Origin: UBA6055 sp965203755 | GTDB lineage: Bacteria > Chloroflexota > Anaerolineae > Aggregatilineales > Phototrophicaceae | Direction of reading: 5' to 3' | NCBI GenBank assembly: GCA_965203755.1 | Contig: OZ241910.1 | Location: 1,240,001 to 1,304,000 of the forward strand | DNA length: 64,000 bases | Shown here: positions 8,073-16,686 of the stretch, in pieces | Numbering within the stretch: the stretch's first letter is position 1 | Layout: each line of letters starts with the position of its first letter | Program-made: the position numbers and the translations under genes | The notes under the pieces: model-generated | What the model was told of the DNA's origin: nothing | What the model saw: only the letters and a program-made list of their open reading frames with translations | Database searches by the model: none

Positions 8073-8510
8073 CTACAGTTCCGGTTCTGGCGTCCATTCC
8101 GCCTTCGCAACTTCATATTCCAACTGGCGCAGCGCTTCCAGGGCGGCCTCGCGGGTCTTGTCGCGGCTGGCGTCGGCAAAAGCCAGCAGAGCATCCATGG
8201 CGCGCGGATCGCCAATTTTGCCAAGCGCCTGCGCGGCGTAATAAGGGGTCTGGAAACCAGGGGCGTCCAAAGCGCGGATCAGGGATACAACCGCGCGGTC
8301 GTCCTTGAGCTTGCCAAGCATCAGCGCCGCCCGCCCCCGAACAATGAGGTCTTCCTGATGGTTTTCGACAGTTCGGATCAGCGCGCGAATGGCTTGGTCG
8401 CCGCCAATCATCCCCAGCTTAACAACGGCGGCGCGCCGTTTGTCTTTGCGGACATCCCGCAGTTCGGCAAGGATCGTCTTGACCTTGCTTTGCATTTCAG
8501 GGTCAGCCAT
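8073..8510 (-). CDS. HEAT-repeat protein
   Basis: This 145-residue protein is made almost wholly of HEAT/PBS-lyase-type helical repeats: RRAAVVKLGMIGGDQAIRAL, GRAALMLGKLKDDRAVVSLI, AQALGKIGDPRAMDALLAF. Each has the Asp/Gly turn and Ala-rich second helix. Such small scaffolds mediate protein contacts; no catalytic residues are seen. It is convergent with the TPR-like gene, only 28 bases apart. The 170 bases upstream hold no other gene; a TACAAT near 8636 could be its -10 element. Confidence 0.75.
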   Translation of the reverse strand: MADPEMQSKVKTILAELRDVRKDKRRAAVVKLGMIGGDQAIRALIRTVENHQEDLIVRGRAALMLGKLKDDRAVVSLIRALDAPGFQTPYYAAQALGKIGDPRAMDALLAFADASRDKTREAALEALRQLEYEVAKAEWTPEPEL

Positions 8511-8682
8511 GGGGCTGTGCCTTTCACCTGCTTGGCTTCACCGCGTCAAAAAAGCCTATCAACATCAAACTTAACCACCTTGGAAATCGACGGCGCTGAC
8601 AAAACCCGGCTTTGCATCCTTTATTGTACTCTTACTTCCCATACAGCGCATATTCGGATACGCCCAAAATTCAGCCGGCCCT

Positions 8683-9429
8683 TCAGTCTGATTTTACAAG
8701 TTTGGCGCCTGCTGCGATAGAGCCAGCAGCGGCTTTGGATGGACGGCGGCGAATATGCAGCTGGCCCTCATGGATGCGGCATACCCGGTCGGCAAAGGGG
8801 ACAATCTCGGTATGATGAGTCGCCATAATCAAAGTTTTGCCCATCTCGCGCGTGAGTTCAAGCAGGATGCCCAAAACGCGCTCGCCGGTATCTTCATCGA
8901 GATTGCCGGTCGGCTCATCCGCCAGCAGCAGCCTGGGCTGGTGAACCAACGCGCGGGCAATGGCAACCCGCTGCTGTTCGCCGCCGCTGAGCTTGTCGGG
9001 AAAGACATCGGCGCGATCTTCAAGCTCGACTCGCCGCAGCAGCTGACGGGCGCGGGTTTCGCTGGCTTGGCGGCTGGCGCCGCGCAGTTCTTGCGGCAAG
9101 GTGATATTCTCCAGCACCGTGAGGGTTGGAATCAAGTTGAAGAATTGGAAAATCATACCAATATGATCGCGGCGGAAGAGGGTTTGCCGGGTATCGTCAA
9201 GCGCGGTGATATCGATGCCATCAATCAAAACCTTGCCCTCGTCGGGAGTATCAATGCCGCTTAGCATATTGAGCAGGGTGGTTTTTCCGCTGCCGCTTTT
9301 GCCGAGCATGACAAAGAACTCGCCTTCATAGATGCTGGCATTGACTCTATTGAGGATGCTGCGGGTGCGCCCGCCTTCGGCATAGGTCTTGAGCAGGTCT
9401 TGAATTTGCACGATGGCGGCTGGTTTCAT
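8683..9429 (-). CDS. ABC transporter ATP-binding protein, LolD/MacB type
   Basis: The 248-residue ATPase has Walker A GKSGSGKT at 43-50, a Q-loop (FQFFNL), LSGGEQQRVAIARAL near 146 and a Walker B ending LLLADEPTGNLD near 166-178, followed by ATHH. The NLD after DEPTG is typical of the LolD/MacB/FtsE group, whose partners are FtsX-like permeases acting on lipoproteins, peptides or macrolides. No FtsX-like permease gene is adjacent, so its partner must be encoded elsewhere. The start at MKPAAIVQ is clear. Confidence 0.85.
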   Translation of the reverse strand: MKPAAIVQIQDLLKTYAEGGRTRSILNRVNASIYEGEFFVMLGKSGSGKTTLLNMLSGIDTPDEGKVLIDGIDITALDDTRQTLFRRDHIGMIFQFFNLIPTLTVLENITLPQELRGASRQASETRARQLLRRVELEDRADVFPDKLSGGEQQRVAIARALVHQPRLLLADEPTGNLDEDTGERVLGILLELTREMGKTLIMATHHTEIVPFADRVCRIHEGQLHIRRRPSKAAAGSIAAGAKLVKSD

Positions 9430-9616
9430 GGATTGTTTTCAGCAATTTCTGTTTTATCGGATACAGTTATGGTAACATAGTTCCATCGCGGCAACGATGA
9501 ACAATCGCCAATGCAGCTTGATATCAGGGCAGACAAACGCGTTTTGGTTTATCATAATAGCCGGAGCAAGCCGAACTTGTCCCTTAACATCTTGTAACTT
9601 ATTCACAGGAGGCACG

Positions 9617-10879
9617 ATGATGATGCGAGCACGTTTTACTGGATTGATACTATTCGCGATACTGACGCTAATTCCCTTGGCAAACGCGCAGGACGGCCAA
9701 GACATCATAGCGCCGGCCAGCGATGCGATGGTGAATCCGGCCGCCAATATCAGCTTTCCGCCGCCGGTGTACGTCGTGAGCGAAAGCGTGGAGATTCGCG
9801 GCACGGTCGCCTTGCCCAATCTGCGAGAATTCTTCATCCAGTTCCGCGGGCTTGTCCTCGATGAAACCGAAGCGCTGCCGCAAGAGGAAGCTGACTGGCT
9901 GCCGGCAACCTTGCCGCAAACACAGTCGGTCACGGATGGAATTTTGGGCATCTGGAATACCTTCATGGCATCGGATGGACTGTATGAACTGCGGATAGCG
10001 ATCAACCCCAACAGCGACAGCCCCGAATATGTTCGGGTCAGTCCGATACGGGTAGAGAACGATCCGCCCGCATTCCTGCAAACCGCCGTCGAACCCGAGC
10101 CTGAAGCAGAAATGGCTGAAGCGGCGGCGGATGAAGGAGAAACGGTGGTCATTGAAGTCACAGCGACGCCGGAAGAGCCGGCGCCAACTCCCACCCCCGA
10201 AGACACCAGCCCGCGGGTGGTCGCGCTGACCGACAGCAATGTCCGCGCCGGCGATTCGACCCAGTATCAGCGCGTTGGCTTTTTGATGACCGGCGAAACC
10301 GCCAAAATCCGCGGCATCAGCAGCCGCAACACCGGCTGGTACTTTATTGAACTGGGCAACGGTCGCAGCGGCTTTATCTACCCTGACATCGTCCGCGCCG
10401 AAGGGGATGTGAGCAATCTGGAACGGATTACCCCACCGCCGCCGCCGCCACCAACGCCCATCCCAGTCATCCCGACCGCCGTGCCAGCGCCACCACAGCC
10501 CTCCAGCGGCGCCAATCTTGCCTTTGTCGGCGGGAGCGTAAAGATCGACCCCCATCCAGCGACTTGCGGCAAAGCCTATAAAATCACGCTGACCGTAGTA
10601 AATAATGGCAGCGCGGCCGCGTCTTCAGGCGGTTTGGTCAGGGTCAGGGATACGCACCAGGCCAGCGGCGCAAACGCCGGAGAAACTCAGATTGCTTTCG
10701 GTCCCTTAGCCGTGAACGCCACCCAGGAAGTGTTTGGGCATCTTACGGTGAGCACCCACTTCAACGAACTGCACAACATCACGCTCTACCTCGACTCCAA
10801 CAATCAAGTCACGGAAGCGAACGAAAACGACAATATCCATGCGACCGCCCCCTACATACTCCAGAAAGGCAGCTGCTAG
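9617..10879 (+). CDS. Secreted SH3b- and CARDB-domain protein
   Basis: The 420-residue product starts at ATG 9617 or 9620; AGGAGG at 9607-9612 fits 9620 best. A signal peptide ends near LANAQ. After a beta-rich region come a Thr/Pro/Glu linker (PEEPAPTPTPED) and a bacterial SH3 domain at about 203-260 (NVRAGDSTQYQRVGFL, GRSGFIYPD). A proline linker then leads to a CARDB-type adhesion beta-sandwich at about 300-415 (YKITLTVVNNGSAAASS, EANENDNI). SH3b domains usually bind cell-wall peptides and CARDB modules mediate adhesion, so a cell-surface role is likely. It is divergent from the ABC ATPase gene. Confidence 0.8.
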   Translation: MMMRARFTGLILFAILTLIPLANAQDGQDIIAPASDAMVNPAANISFPPPVYVVSESVEIRGTVALPNLREFFIQFRGLVLDETEALPQEEADWLPATLPQTQSVTDGILGIWNTFMASDGLYELRIAINPNSDSPEYVRVSPIRVENDPPAFLQTAVEPEPEAEMAEAAADEGETVVIEVTATPEEPAPTPTPEDTSPRVVALTDSNVRAGDSTQYQRVGFLMTGETAKIRGISSRNTGWYFIELGNGRSGFIYPDIVRAEGDVSNLERITPPPPPPPTPIPVIPTAVPAPPQPSSGANLAFVGGSVKIDPHPATCGKAYKITLTVVNNGSAAASSGGLVRVRDTHQASGANAGETQIAFGPLAVNATQEVFGHLTVSTHFNELHNITLYLDSNNQVTEANENDNIHATAPYILQKGSC

Positions 10880-10893
10880 GATTCGCAAATTCA

Positions 10894-10920
10894 GGTGGGG
10901 TGAGGCTGTCTCACTCCACC
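10894..10920. terminator. Hairpin between convergent genes
   Basis: GGTGGGGTGAG (10894-10904) pairs with CTCACTCCACC (10910-10920) with one mismatch around a 5-base loop. It lies 15 bases after the SH3b/CARDB stop and reaches into the last codons of the convergent methyltransferase gene, so it may end both transcripts. Confidence 0.5.
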
Positions 10921-11630
10921 GGCTTTCGCTGTAGGATGGTGTAGCGGTTCAGGTCGCCGCTGGCGCCATCGGCTCGATAGTCAGCCAAGACATCCAGCCC
11001 GGCGGCCCGAATCAGCTGGTCGTGCTCTTCATCATCAATATAGTGACAATAACGCAATGCCGGCTGGCCGCGGCGCCAGTCCAGCAGATAATCATGTTTC
11101 TCGACCGCGATGTCGGCTTCCCAGGCGACGATACGGCGCCGAAATCGTTCCTGCTCATAAAAACGCCAGGCGGTGAAAGCCAGACAGCCGCCGGCAGCCA
11201 CACAATCCGCCAGCCGCGACAAAAAGGCAAGACGTTCGCTGCATCCCGGCAGATGATGGAGAAGGCCAAACAGCACAACCAACTCGGCCGGCTGCGGCGG
11301 CAAGGCATCCAGCATAACATCCTGTTCGACAAAATGAGCCCGCAGCTGCGGGTGTTCAGCCAGCCGCCGCCGCGCAGCCTGGAGCAGCCCGGGGTTGCTG
11401 TCGATGCCATAATAGGCAAAGGGCTGCGATTGATTTTCTGCCAGGAAGAGCGCAAAGCGGCCATTGCCGCAGCCCACGTCCAGCAGCGATTGAATTGGCA
11501 GCTGAACGCAGGTCAGCATTCGCTCCCAGCCGGGCCAGGCGCGCCGGCGCGTGGCGTCAAATTCGGCGGCGGTGGCGGCATAAAAAGCCTGGTTGATCCG
11601 ATTCAAACGGAGTCGAGTCGCCCGATTCAT
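10911..11630 (-). CDS. Class I SAM-dependent methyltransferase, TRM9/ALKBH8-like
   Basis: The predicted 239-residue enzyme starts at ATG 11630; the frame stays open to 11711. The opening LNRINQAFYAATAAEFDATR followed by PGWERML resembles the TRM9/ALKBH8 group, which methylates carboxymethyl-uridine at tRNA position 34. The SAM-binding motif LLDVGCGNG lies near 48-57, and motif II-like DSNP and the LFGLLHHLPG segment follow. The C-terminal part has the WRRGQPALRYCHYID pattern of that family. The bacterial substrate is unproven; a generic small-molecule or tRNA methylase is the alternative. The upstream 440 bases carry no gene on either strand that I can support. Confidence 0.65.
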   Translation of the reverse strand: MNRATRLRLNRINQAFYAATAAEFDATRRRAWPGWERMLTCVQLPIQSLLDVGCGNGRFALFLAENQSQPFAYYGIDSNPGLLQAARRRLAEHPQLRAHFVEQDVMLDALPPQPAELVVLFGLLHHLPGCSERLAFLSRLADCVAAGGCLAFTAWRFYEQERFRRRIVAWEADIAVEKHDYLLDWRRGQPALRYCHYIDDEEHDQLIRAAGLDVLADYRADGASGDLNRYTILQRKPVE

Positions 11631-12072
11631 GTCATCTGCCGCCTTGTCAGGAGCCAGTTCGTTTATTATGACTGCTTCCGCCCGATATGCAAGCAGATCA
11701 AGCGAACTCAAGCTCTGCCCTTTGCTGATCGGCGGCGGCTTTTCAGGTAAGAAATACCGGTTTCATCCTGTCAGGATGCTGAACCAGGCGATTATTTTGT
11801 CGCCGGCTTCTTTTCATCAGGGAACGCTTTGGCCGCAATCCGACAAAATCGTGTGAATGTTCAGCTTGCCGAGATCAATGTTTAACCTAGATTTCACATG
11901 ACATGGCAAACTGTGATACAGTAAAGTTGATTACAAGCGGCATCCAAAAAACTGTTGCCTATTACAAGTCGCTGTTGAGCATTCTGCTGTTTGCGACGCT
12001 TCGCAAAAAGGTCACAATAACTTTGTCAGAGGCGCAAGGCAAATCAACATAGATGAAAAGAGGTGACTAACT
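11631..12072. other. Intergenic region with two small dyads
   Basis: I see no convincing gene in these 440 bases. ACTGTGATACAGT (11910-11922) is a perfect 5-3-5 palindrome, a plausible operator. TTTGCGA (11990-11996) and TCGCAAA (12001-12007) form a tight hairpin about 65 bases before the ParB-like gene. AGAGGTGA at about 12058-12066 is that gene's ribosome site. Confidence 0.4.
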
Positions 12073-13050
12073 ATGTCCAAGGATCACACATTCCACCGCA
12101 ATTACGTTGAAGGCATCAGTAAATTTCATGGTGTCCGCAACCGGGCATTCTGGCAGGACATCCTGCATCATTTTACCGGCAAACACCGTGAACTGATGAG
12201 CTTTGACAAGATTCGCGCCCGTTTGCACCTGCATGAAGAGCATTATCAGGGCATCCAGGACGTTCCGCTGGATCAAATCGCGGGCAGCGTCGGCCGTTAC
12301 AAGGATTTCACCGCCAGTTTTCTGCCCAAAAGCAACGATTTGAAGGAGCGCTGGAGTCAGGTTTATGCGGCCGCCAACAGCATGGTCGGTCTGCCGCCGA
12401 TTGAACTGTATCGAGTCGGTGATGTCTATTTTGTACGGGACGGCAACCACCGCGTCTCGGTGGCGCGTGAACTGAACAGCAAGACCATCCAAGCCCACGT
12501 CATTGACCTGCCGACCACGGTGCCTTTCCGCCCGGACATGAGCGACCAGCAGTTGGAAGCCGCCGAAGCCTATGCCGATTTCCTAGAGGAGACCGGACTC
12601 GGACGCGCCGTGCCCGATCATGAATCCATTGAATTGACGGCGCCATCGCGGTATCATGAACTCATGGGCTTTATCTTCCTGCATCAGCGTCTACAGGAGC
12701 AAATCGAGGGGCATCCGCTGACGACCGAGGACGTGACAGCACACTGGTATCACAATGAATATAAGCCGGCTGTGGATTTGATTCGCAAGCATCGCGTGCT
12801 GGAACTGGCGAAAGACAGCAAAGCCGCCCGCACCGAAGGCGACCTTTACCTGTGGCTGATGAATAATCTGCTGGCCCTGCGTCATCAGTATGGAGAACAG
12901 TCGCCGGTGAAATCGTTCAGCGGCGCCATCAAAACCTACCTGGAAGAAGAAAAAGTCAAGGTGCCGGCGGAATTGGAAAGCGAAGATGACCAATCGGTGC
13001 TGTTGAGTCGCTCGCAGGTCAGGAAGATGGCCAAAGCCAGCCGGGCCTAG
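12073..13050 (+). CDS. ParB/Srx-fold protein, chromosomal and solitary
   Basis: The 325-residue protein contains DGNHRVSVAREL at about 122-133, the ParB/sulfiredoxin nucleotide-binding box (GxHR). It is preceded by a VPLDQIAGSVGRYKDF segment typical of ParB N-terminal strands. The helical N-terminus (about 60 residues) and C-terminus (about 190 residues) are not standard ParB HTH domains, and no parA or parS cluster is near. Known relatives act as CTP-dependent clamps, nucleases or kinases; the activity here is unknown. The nucleoside hydrolase gene begins 22 bases downstream, so the two are probably cotranscribed. Confidence 0.65.
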   Translation: MSKDHTFHRNYVEGISKFHGVRNRAFWQDILHHFTGKHRELMSFDKIRARLHLHEEHYQGIQDVPLDQIAGSVGRYKDFTASFLPKSNDLKERWSQVYAAANSMVGLPPIELYRVGDVYFVRDGNHRVSVARELNSKTIQAHVIDLPTTVPFRPDMSDQQLEAAEAYADFLEETGLGRAVPDHESIELTAPSRYHELMGFIFLHQRLQEQIEGHPLTTEDVTAHWYHNEYKPAVDLIRKHRVLELAKDSKAARTEGDLYLWLMNNLLALRHQYGEQSPVKSFSGAIKTYLEEEKVKVPAELESEDDQSVLLSRSQVRKMAKASRA

Positions 13051-13072
13051 CGCACCCCAAGGGGCAAAGCCG

Positions 13073-14011
13073 ATGCGGAAATTGATTATCGACACCGATG
13101 CCGGGGTGGATGATGCCCAAGCCATTTTGATGGCTTTGGTTCATCCGGATACAGCGGTCGCCGCCATCACGATGGTCATGGGGAATGTTCCCTTGGCCGC
13201 CGTCGCCAAAAATGTCCCGCGCGCGCTGGATGTCTATGATGCCGATGTCCCTTTTTTCGCGGGCGCCGACAGGCCCTTGGTCGCGCCCTATGTTGATGCC
13301 GCCGATGTTCACGGGGACGATGGCCTCGGCAACGCCGCGATTCCGCTCTCGGCTCGTCAGGCTGAAGCTGAACATGCGGCGCTGGCTTTGATTCGGCTGA
13401 TTAACGAAGCGCCGCACAGCTATGAAGTGATCGCCCTGGGCCCGCTGACCAACCTGGCGCTGGCAGTTCGGCTGGATCCGACCCTGCCCGATAAAATCAA
13501 GCGGCTGGTGATTATGGGCGGGACGATTGCCGCGCGGGGCAACACCACCGCATTGGCCGAGTTCAACTTCTATGCCGACCCGGAAGCGGCGCAAATCGTG
13601 CTGGATGCCTTTGGCCGGCATGAGCCTTTCCCGGAGTTAATCAGTTGGGAAACCACCCTAGCCCATACCCTGCCCTGGGGCTGGTACGAAAGCTGGTGCC
13701 GCCGCGGCACAGCCGGCAGCGAGTTCGTGCGTCAAATCAGCGAAGGGTTCGCTGCCCGTTTGCAAGCGTTCGGCATTGCCTATTATGCGCTCCCCGACCC
13801 GCTGGCCATGGCTGTCCAGCTTGAGCCCTCCCTGATTGAGCAGCGGAATGATTATCATACGGCTGTGGAGCTTGCCGGCCAGTATGCGCGCGGGCAGCTG
13901 ATGGTCGATTATCGCACTTGGGCCGCTGATGACCAGCCGCCTAATCTAAGCATCATCGAAAAAGTCAGCATGGACGGTTTCCGCGAACTGCTGGCGGCGG
14001 CCGTGCGCTAA
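13073..14011 (+). CDS. Nucleoside hydrolase (first of two)
   Basis: The 312-residue enzyme belongs to the inosine-uridine-preferring nucleoside hydrolase family, which cleaves the N-glycosidic bond of ribonucleosides to base and ribose. The Ca2+-binding DTDAGVDDA is at residues 6-14. The fold then shows GADRPL, the HGDDGLGN loop, ALGPLTNLALA and a MGGTIAARGNTT segment with the expected Asn-rich site (AEFNFYADPEAA). The catalytic His region near the C-terminus (DPLAMAVQL) replaces the more common HD. Substrate range cannot be read from sequence. A strong terminator begins right at its stop codon. Confidence 0.88.
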   Translation: MRKLIIDTDAGVDDAQAILMALVHPDTAVAAITMVMGNVPLAAVAKNVPRALDVYDADVPFFAGADRPLVAPYVDAADVHGDDGLGNAAIPLSARQAEAEHAALALIRLINEAPHSYEVIALGPLTNLALAVRLDPTLPDKIKRLVIMGGTIAARGNTTALAEFNFYADPEAAQIVLDAFGRHEPFPELISWETTLAHTLPWGWYESWCRRGTAGSEFVRQISEGFAARLQAFGIAYYALPDPLAMAVQLEPSLIEQRNDYHTAVELAGQYARGQLMVDYRTWAADDQPPNLSIIEKVSMDGFRELLAAAVR

Positions 14012-14036
14012 ACCGCAGGCCGCGGGCTGCGGTTTT
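14011..14036 (+). terminator. Rho-independent terminator
   Basis: AACCGCAG (14011-14018) and CTGCGGTT (14027-14034) form a perfect 8-bp stem with a GC-rich 8-base loop, followed by a short T stretch, overlapping the stop codon region of the nucleoside hydrolase. Confidence 0.65.
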
Positions 14037-14077
14037 GGCATATCTTCCAGCGCAGCCATATCGTCAGAACAGCGGGA

Positions 14078-15961
14078 TTATTCTTTTATCGCGGCGGGCT
14101 TTTTGATATGGGCGATGACTTCAGCCGCCTGTTCATAATTCCCAAGCGACGGGATGATGTATGCGCCCTGAATCATGCCAGCCATTTCATCCAGCAGTTC
14201 CTTGGCAATCGTCACGCCCACTTGCGCGGCGGTATGCTTGGCAGCGGCGATCCGCTCCAGGACCGCCGCGGGAATGATGATGCCGGGGACTTCGTTATGC
14301 AGGAAACGAGCCTGCTTGAGGCTGTGCAGCGGCATGACCGCCATGAGGACCGGCAGTTCAAGGCTTTTGCCTTCAAGTTCGGCATAGCGCTGATGAAAAC
14401 GATGAATTCGTTCGGGTTCAAAGATGGCTTGACCGAGGGCAAAATCGGCGCCGGCCGCCAGTTTTTTCTTGAGGATGCGGATTTCGCGGTCGATATCTTC
14501 GGCTGCCATGTTCAAGGCGCAGCCGACAGTGAAACTGCTGGGTTTGCCGATGCTGTGCCCAGCCATGTCTTTCCCCTGATTCATCCCGCGTTTGATGACC
14601 TCAATCAGCCCCGAAGGCGCCACATCATAGACATCGCTGGCATCCGGATAATCGCCGATTCGAGTTGGGTCGCCCATCACGACGAACAGGTTACGCAAAC
14701 CCAGAGCATGAGAAGCCAGTAAATCGCCCTGCACCCGCAGCATATTGCGGCCGCGAATCGGGAAGTGCAGCACTGTTTCGATGCCAAGCTGTGATTGCAG
14801 CAGGTGCGCCACGGCCCAGGCGCTCATCTTCATGCGGGCGGCGGGAGTATCGGCGACATTGATGAAATCCGTCCCGGCGGCCCGCAGCAGCCGCGCCGAA
14901 CGCAGCAGCCTATCGGTGCGGTAACTGCGCGGCGGCGCCATTTCCACCGTCACCGTGAACAGCCCGTTCGCCAGCCGCTCCGACAGTTCAGTCGGCAGGT
15001 CTTGCGCCACCGTCTCTTCTTCGGCGCCGGCTTCGCTCACATGAAGCTCGATGATGTCGGTCGGCGGCTGATCCAAGGCGGCGCGCATCGCTTGGATGTG
15101 CGTCGGCCGGGTGCCGCAGCAGCCGCCAATCAGGGTCGCCCCGATATGAGCCAGCGCGGCGGCATAATCTCCAAAGTATTCCGCCGTCGCCGGATACAGA
15201 ATCCGCCCGCCGATGACTTCGGGAAAACCGGCGTTGGGCATAGCCGAGAAGGTGGCATCAGGGACGGCATGACGCATCTGCCGCAAGACCTCGGCGATGC
15301 CGGCCGGGCCGCTGCCGCAGTTCACGCCAATGACATCAGCGCCCGCTTTGTAAAGATCGCTGGCGACCCGCGCCGGCGGATAACCGGAGTAGGTCAGGTT
15401 CTCGTGATAAAAGGCAGCCTGGGCGATCAGCGGCATATCTGCCGAGATGGAGCGCAAGACCTGGATGGCAAGCAGCAGTTCTTTGTGTTCGTTAAAGGTC
15501 TCGAATTGAATCGCATCCACCCGCGCCTTGACCAGGGGGGACAGCTGCTGATGGTAGGCGGCGCGCGCTTCTTGCTGTGAGATGCGGCCGTAGGGATAAA
15601 TGCCAACCCCCAGCGGCCCCACCGAGCCGGCAACATAGATGTTATCGCCTTCGCTTTCGGCAATGGCCTCCCGCGCCAGTTCAACTGCGCGGCGATTATA
15701 AAGTCCAACATGCTGCGCCCGGCCGGCGGTCGCCAGTTTGAAACGGTTGGCGCCAAAGGTGTTGGTCTCAATCAGGTCGGACCCGGCGGCGATATAAGCC
15801 TTGTGAATCGAAACCACCAGGTCCGGCGCTTCAACGTTCATGGCATCAAAACAGGCATCGGCGCGGGCATGCGATTCCTGATGGAGCATGGTGCCCATGG
15901 CGCCGTCGCCCAAGATCGGCCTGCCCGACCGCAGACGTTCGCGGAATGGCATCCTGGTCAT
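14078..15961 (-). CDS. Bifunctional homocysteine S-methyltransferase / methylenetetrahydrofolate reductase
   Basis: The 627-residue fusion resembles Bacillus YitJ. Residues of about 1-290 are the homocysteine-binding barrel: GDGAMGTML near the start, then the zinc ligands GVNCGSGP (about 207) and GGCCGTRP (about 277). Residues of about 330-620 are the FAD-dependent 5,10-methylenetetrahydrofolate reductase barrel, with FTVTVEMAPPR, NVADTPAARM, HFPIRGRN and a VVMGDP segment. Together they would make methyl-THF and use a methyl donor to convert homocysteine to methionine; in this fusion class the methyl donor of the first domain is uncertain. It is followed upstream by two small membrane-protein genes and by metH, all on the minus strand, so a methionine cluster is likely. 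Confidence 0.9.
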   Translation of the reverse strand: MTRMPFRERLRSGRPILGDGAMGTMLHQESHARADACFDAMNVEAPDLVVSIHKAYIAAGSDLIETNTFGANRFKLATAGRAQHVGLYNRRAVELAREAIAESEGDNIYVAGSVGPLGVGIYPYGRISQQEARAAYHQQLSPLVKARVDAIQFETFNEHKELLLAIQVLRSISADMPLIAQAAFYHENLTYSGYPPARVASDLYKAGADVIGVNCGSGPAGIAEVLRQMRHAVPDATFSAMPNAGFPEVIGGRILYPATAEYFGDYAAALAHIGATLIGGCCGTRPTHIQAMRAALDQPPTDIIELHVSEAGAEEETVAQDLPTELSERLANGLFTVTVEMAPPRSYRTDRLLRSARLLRAAGTDFINVADTPAARMKMSAWAVAHLLQSQLGIETVLHFPIRGRNMLRVQGDLLASHALGLRNLFVVMGDPTRIGDYPDASDVYDVAPSGLIEVIKRGMNQGKDMAGHSIGKPSSFTVGCALNMAAEDIDREIRILKKKLAAGADFALGQAIFEPERIHRFHQRYAELEGKSLELPVLMAVMPLHSLKQARFLHNEVPGIIIPAAVLERIAAAKHTAAQVGVTIAKELLDEMAGMIQGAYIIPSLGNYEQAAEVIAHIKKPAAIKE

Positions 15962-16037
15962 AGCTTGCCTCTTGAGGCTTATCCGACTGGTGATGTCATC
16001 TTTGGCTGTCAGATGTTCTTATTTCGCTTCCGCCGCG

Positions 16038-16361
16038 CTATTCAATGTCAATTTGCTCCTTGGATTTGCGCGGCCCCGGCTGTGCTTGCAGTTCGACTTG
16101 GATGCCGCCGAAGCAAGCCGCGCTGACATTATAGACAATCACCGCCAGCCCGGCTGAAACCCCGCCCCAGAGCGCCGCCCAAAAAGCCGCGCCGGCCAGC
16201 GCTTGGCCAATAAGTTCGGGCGGGATGATGACATCCCAGAATTTGAAGAGGGCATTCAGCAGCAGGAAGAGGACAATCGGGACGACTGCCAGCGCCGCCG
16301 ACGCGATGGCGGCTAACCTGACTGCGGACAAGAAGCCGATTCGATTGACTGTGTACTTCAT
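16038..16361 (-). CDS. Small membrane protein, DUF3566-like
   Basis: This 107-residue protein has two predicted transmembrane helices (about 15-37 and 55-80) joined by a short polar loop. It ends with a soluble tail containing YNVSAACFGGIQVEL. The N-terminal VNRIGFLSAVRLAAIASA and the C-terminal YN...GGIQVEL pattern recall small DUF3566-type membrane proteins. The function is not known. GAGAGGAGTTGAA sits before ATG 16361. It lies between the MTHFR fusion and metH, possibly only by chance. Confidence 0.6.
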   Translation of the reverse strand: MKYTVNRIGFLSAVRLAAIASAALAVVPIVLFLLLNALFKFWDVIIPPELIGQALAGAAFWAALWGGVSAGLAVIVYNVSAACFGGIQVELQAQPGPRKSKEQIDIE

Positions 16362-16409
16362 TTCAACTCCTCTCGCTGATGAGTCATATTCAAATGCTTT
16401 TCAATGCAG

Positions 16410-16577
16410 TTAAAGCGCGCCGTATGCGCGGCTTGCTGCACTAGAATATCTTTGCGCGCTGTCTCGGCTGCTTGAACCTTCTTTAATCTCGCTTCGCAAA
16501 TCACAGCGAATAGTCTCCAAATAGGCAAATAACGCGATAATTACACTAATCCCGACAAGAGCAGCGCCAGTATCCAC
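16410..16577 (-). CDS. Small single-span membrane protein, 55 residues
   Basis: A GTG start at 16577 is preceded by AAGAGGTG. The frame gives 55 residues: a short hydrophobic helix (AALVGISVIIALFAYLE) and then a basic/acidic and serine-rich soluble tail. It stops at TAA 16412-16410, about 50 bases before the next small membrane gene, with which it may be cotranscribed. No family is recognised. The ribosome site, the membrane helix and the gap otherwise left in this region make it a plausible gene. Confidence 0.45.
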   Translation of the reverse strand: MDTGAALVGISVIIALFAYLETIRCDLRSEIKEGSSSRDSAQRYSSAASRAYGAL

Positions 16578-16686
16578 AATCACCTCTTGTAATAAAGCCG
16601 TGGCGCCCCACCATCGCGCAACTTATACAGCTACTATACTATGACTACACTATAATTTCCAGTTGCAAAGTAATTAGCCCCGGTGG

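Noticed and set aside
11593..11856. An 87-codon frame on the plus strand before the ParB-like gene
   Set aside because: It overlaps the start of the methyltransferase in the opposite direction, has no ribosome site and no family.
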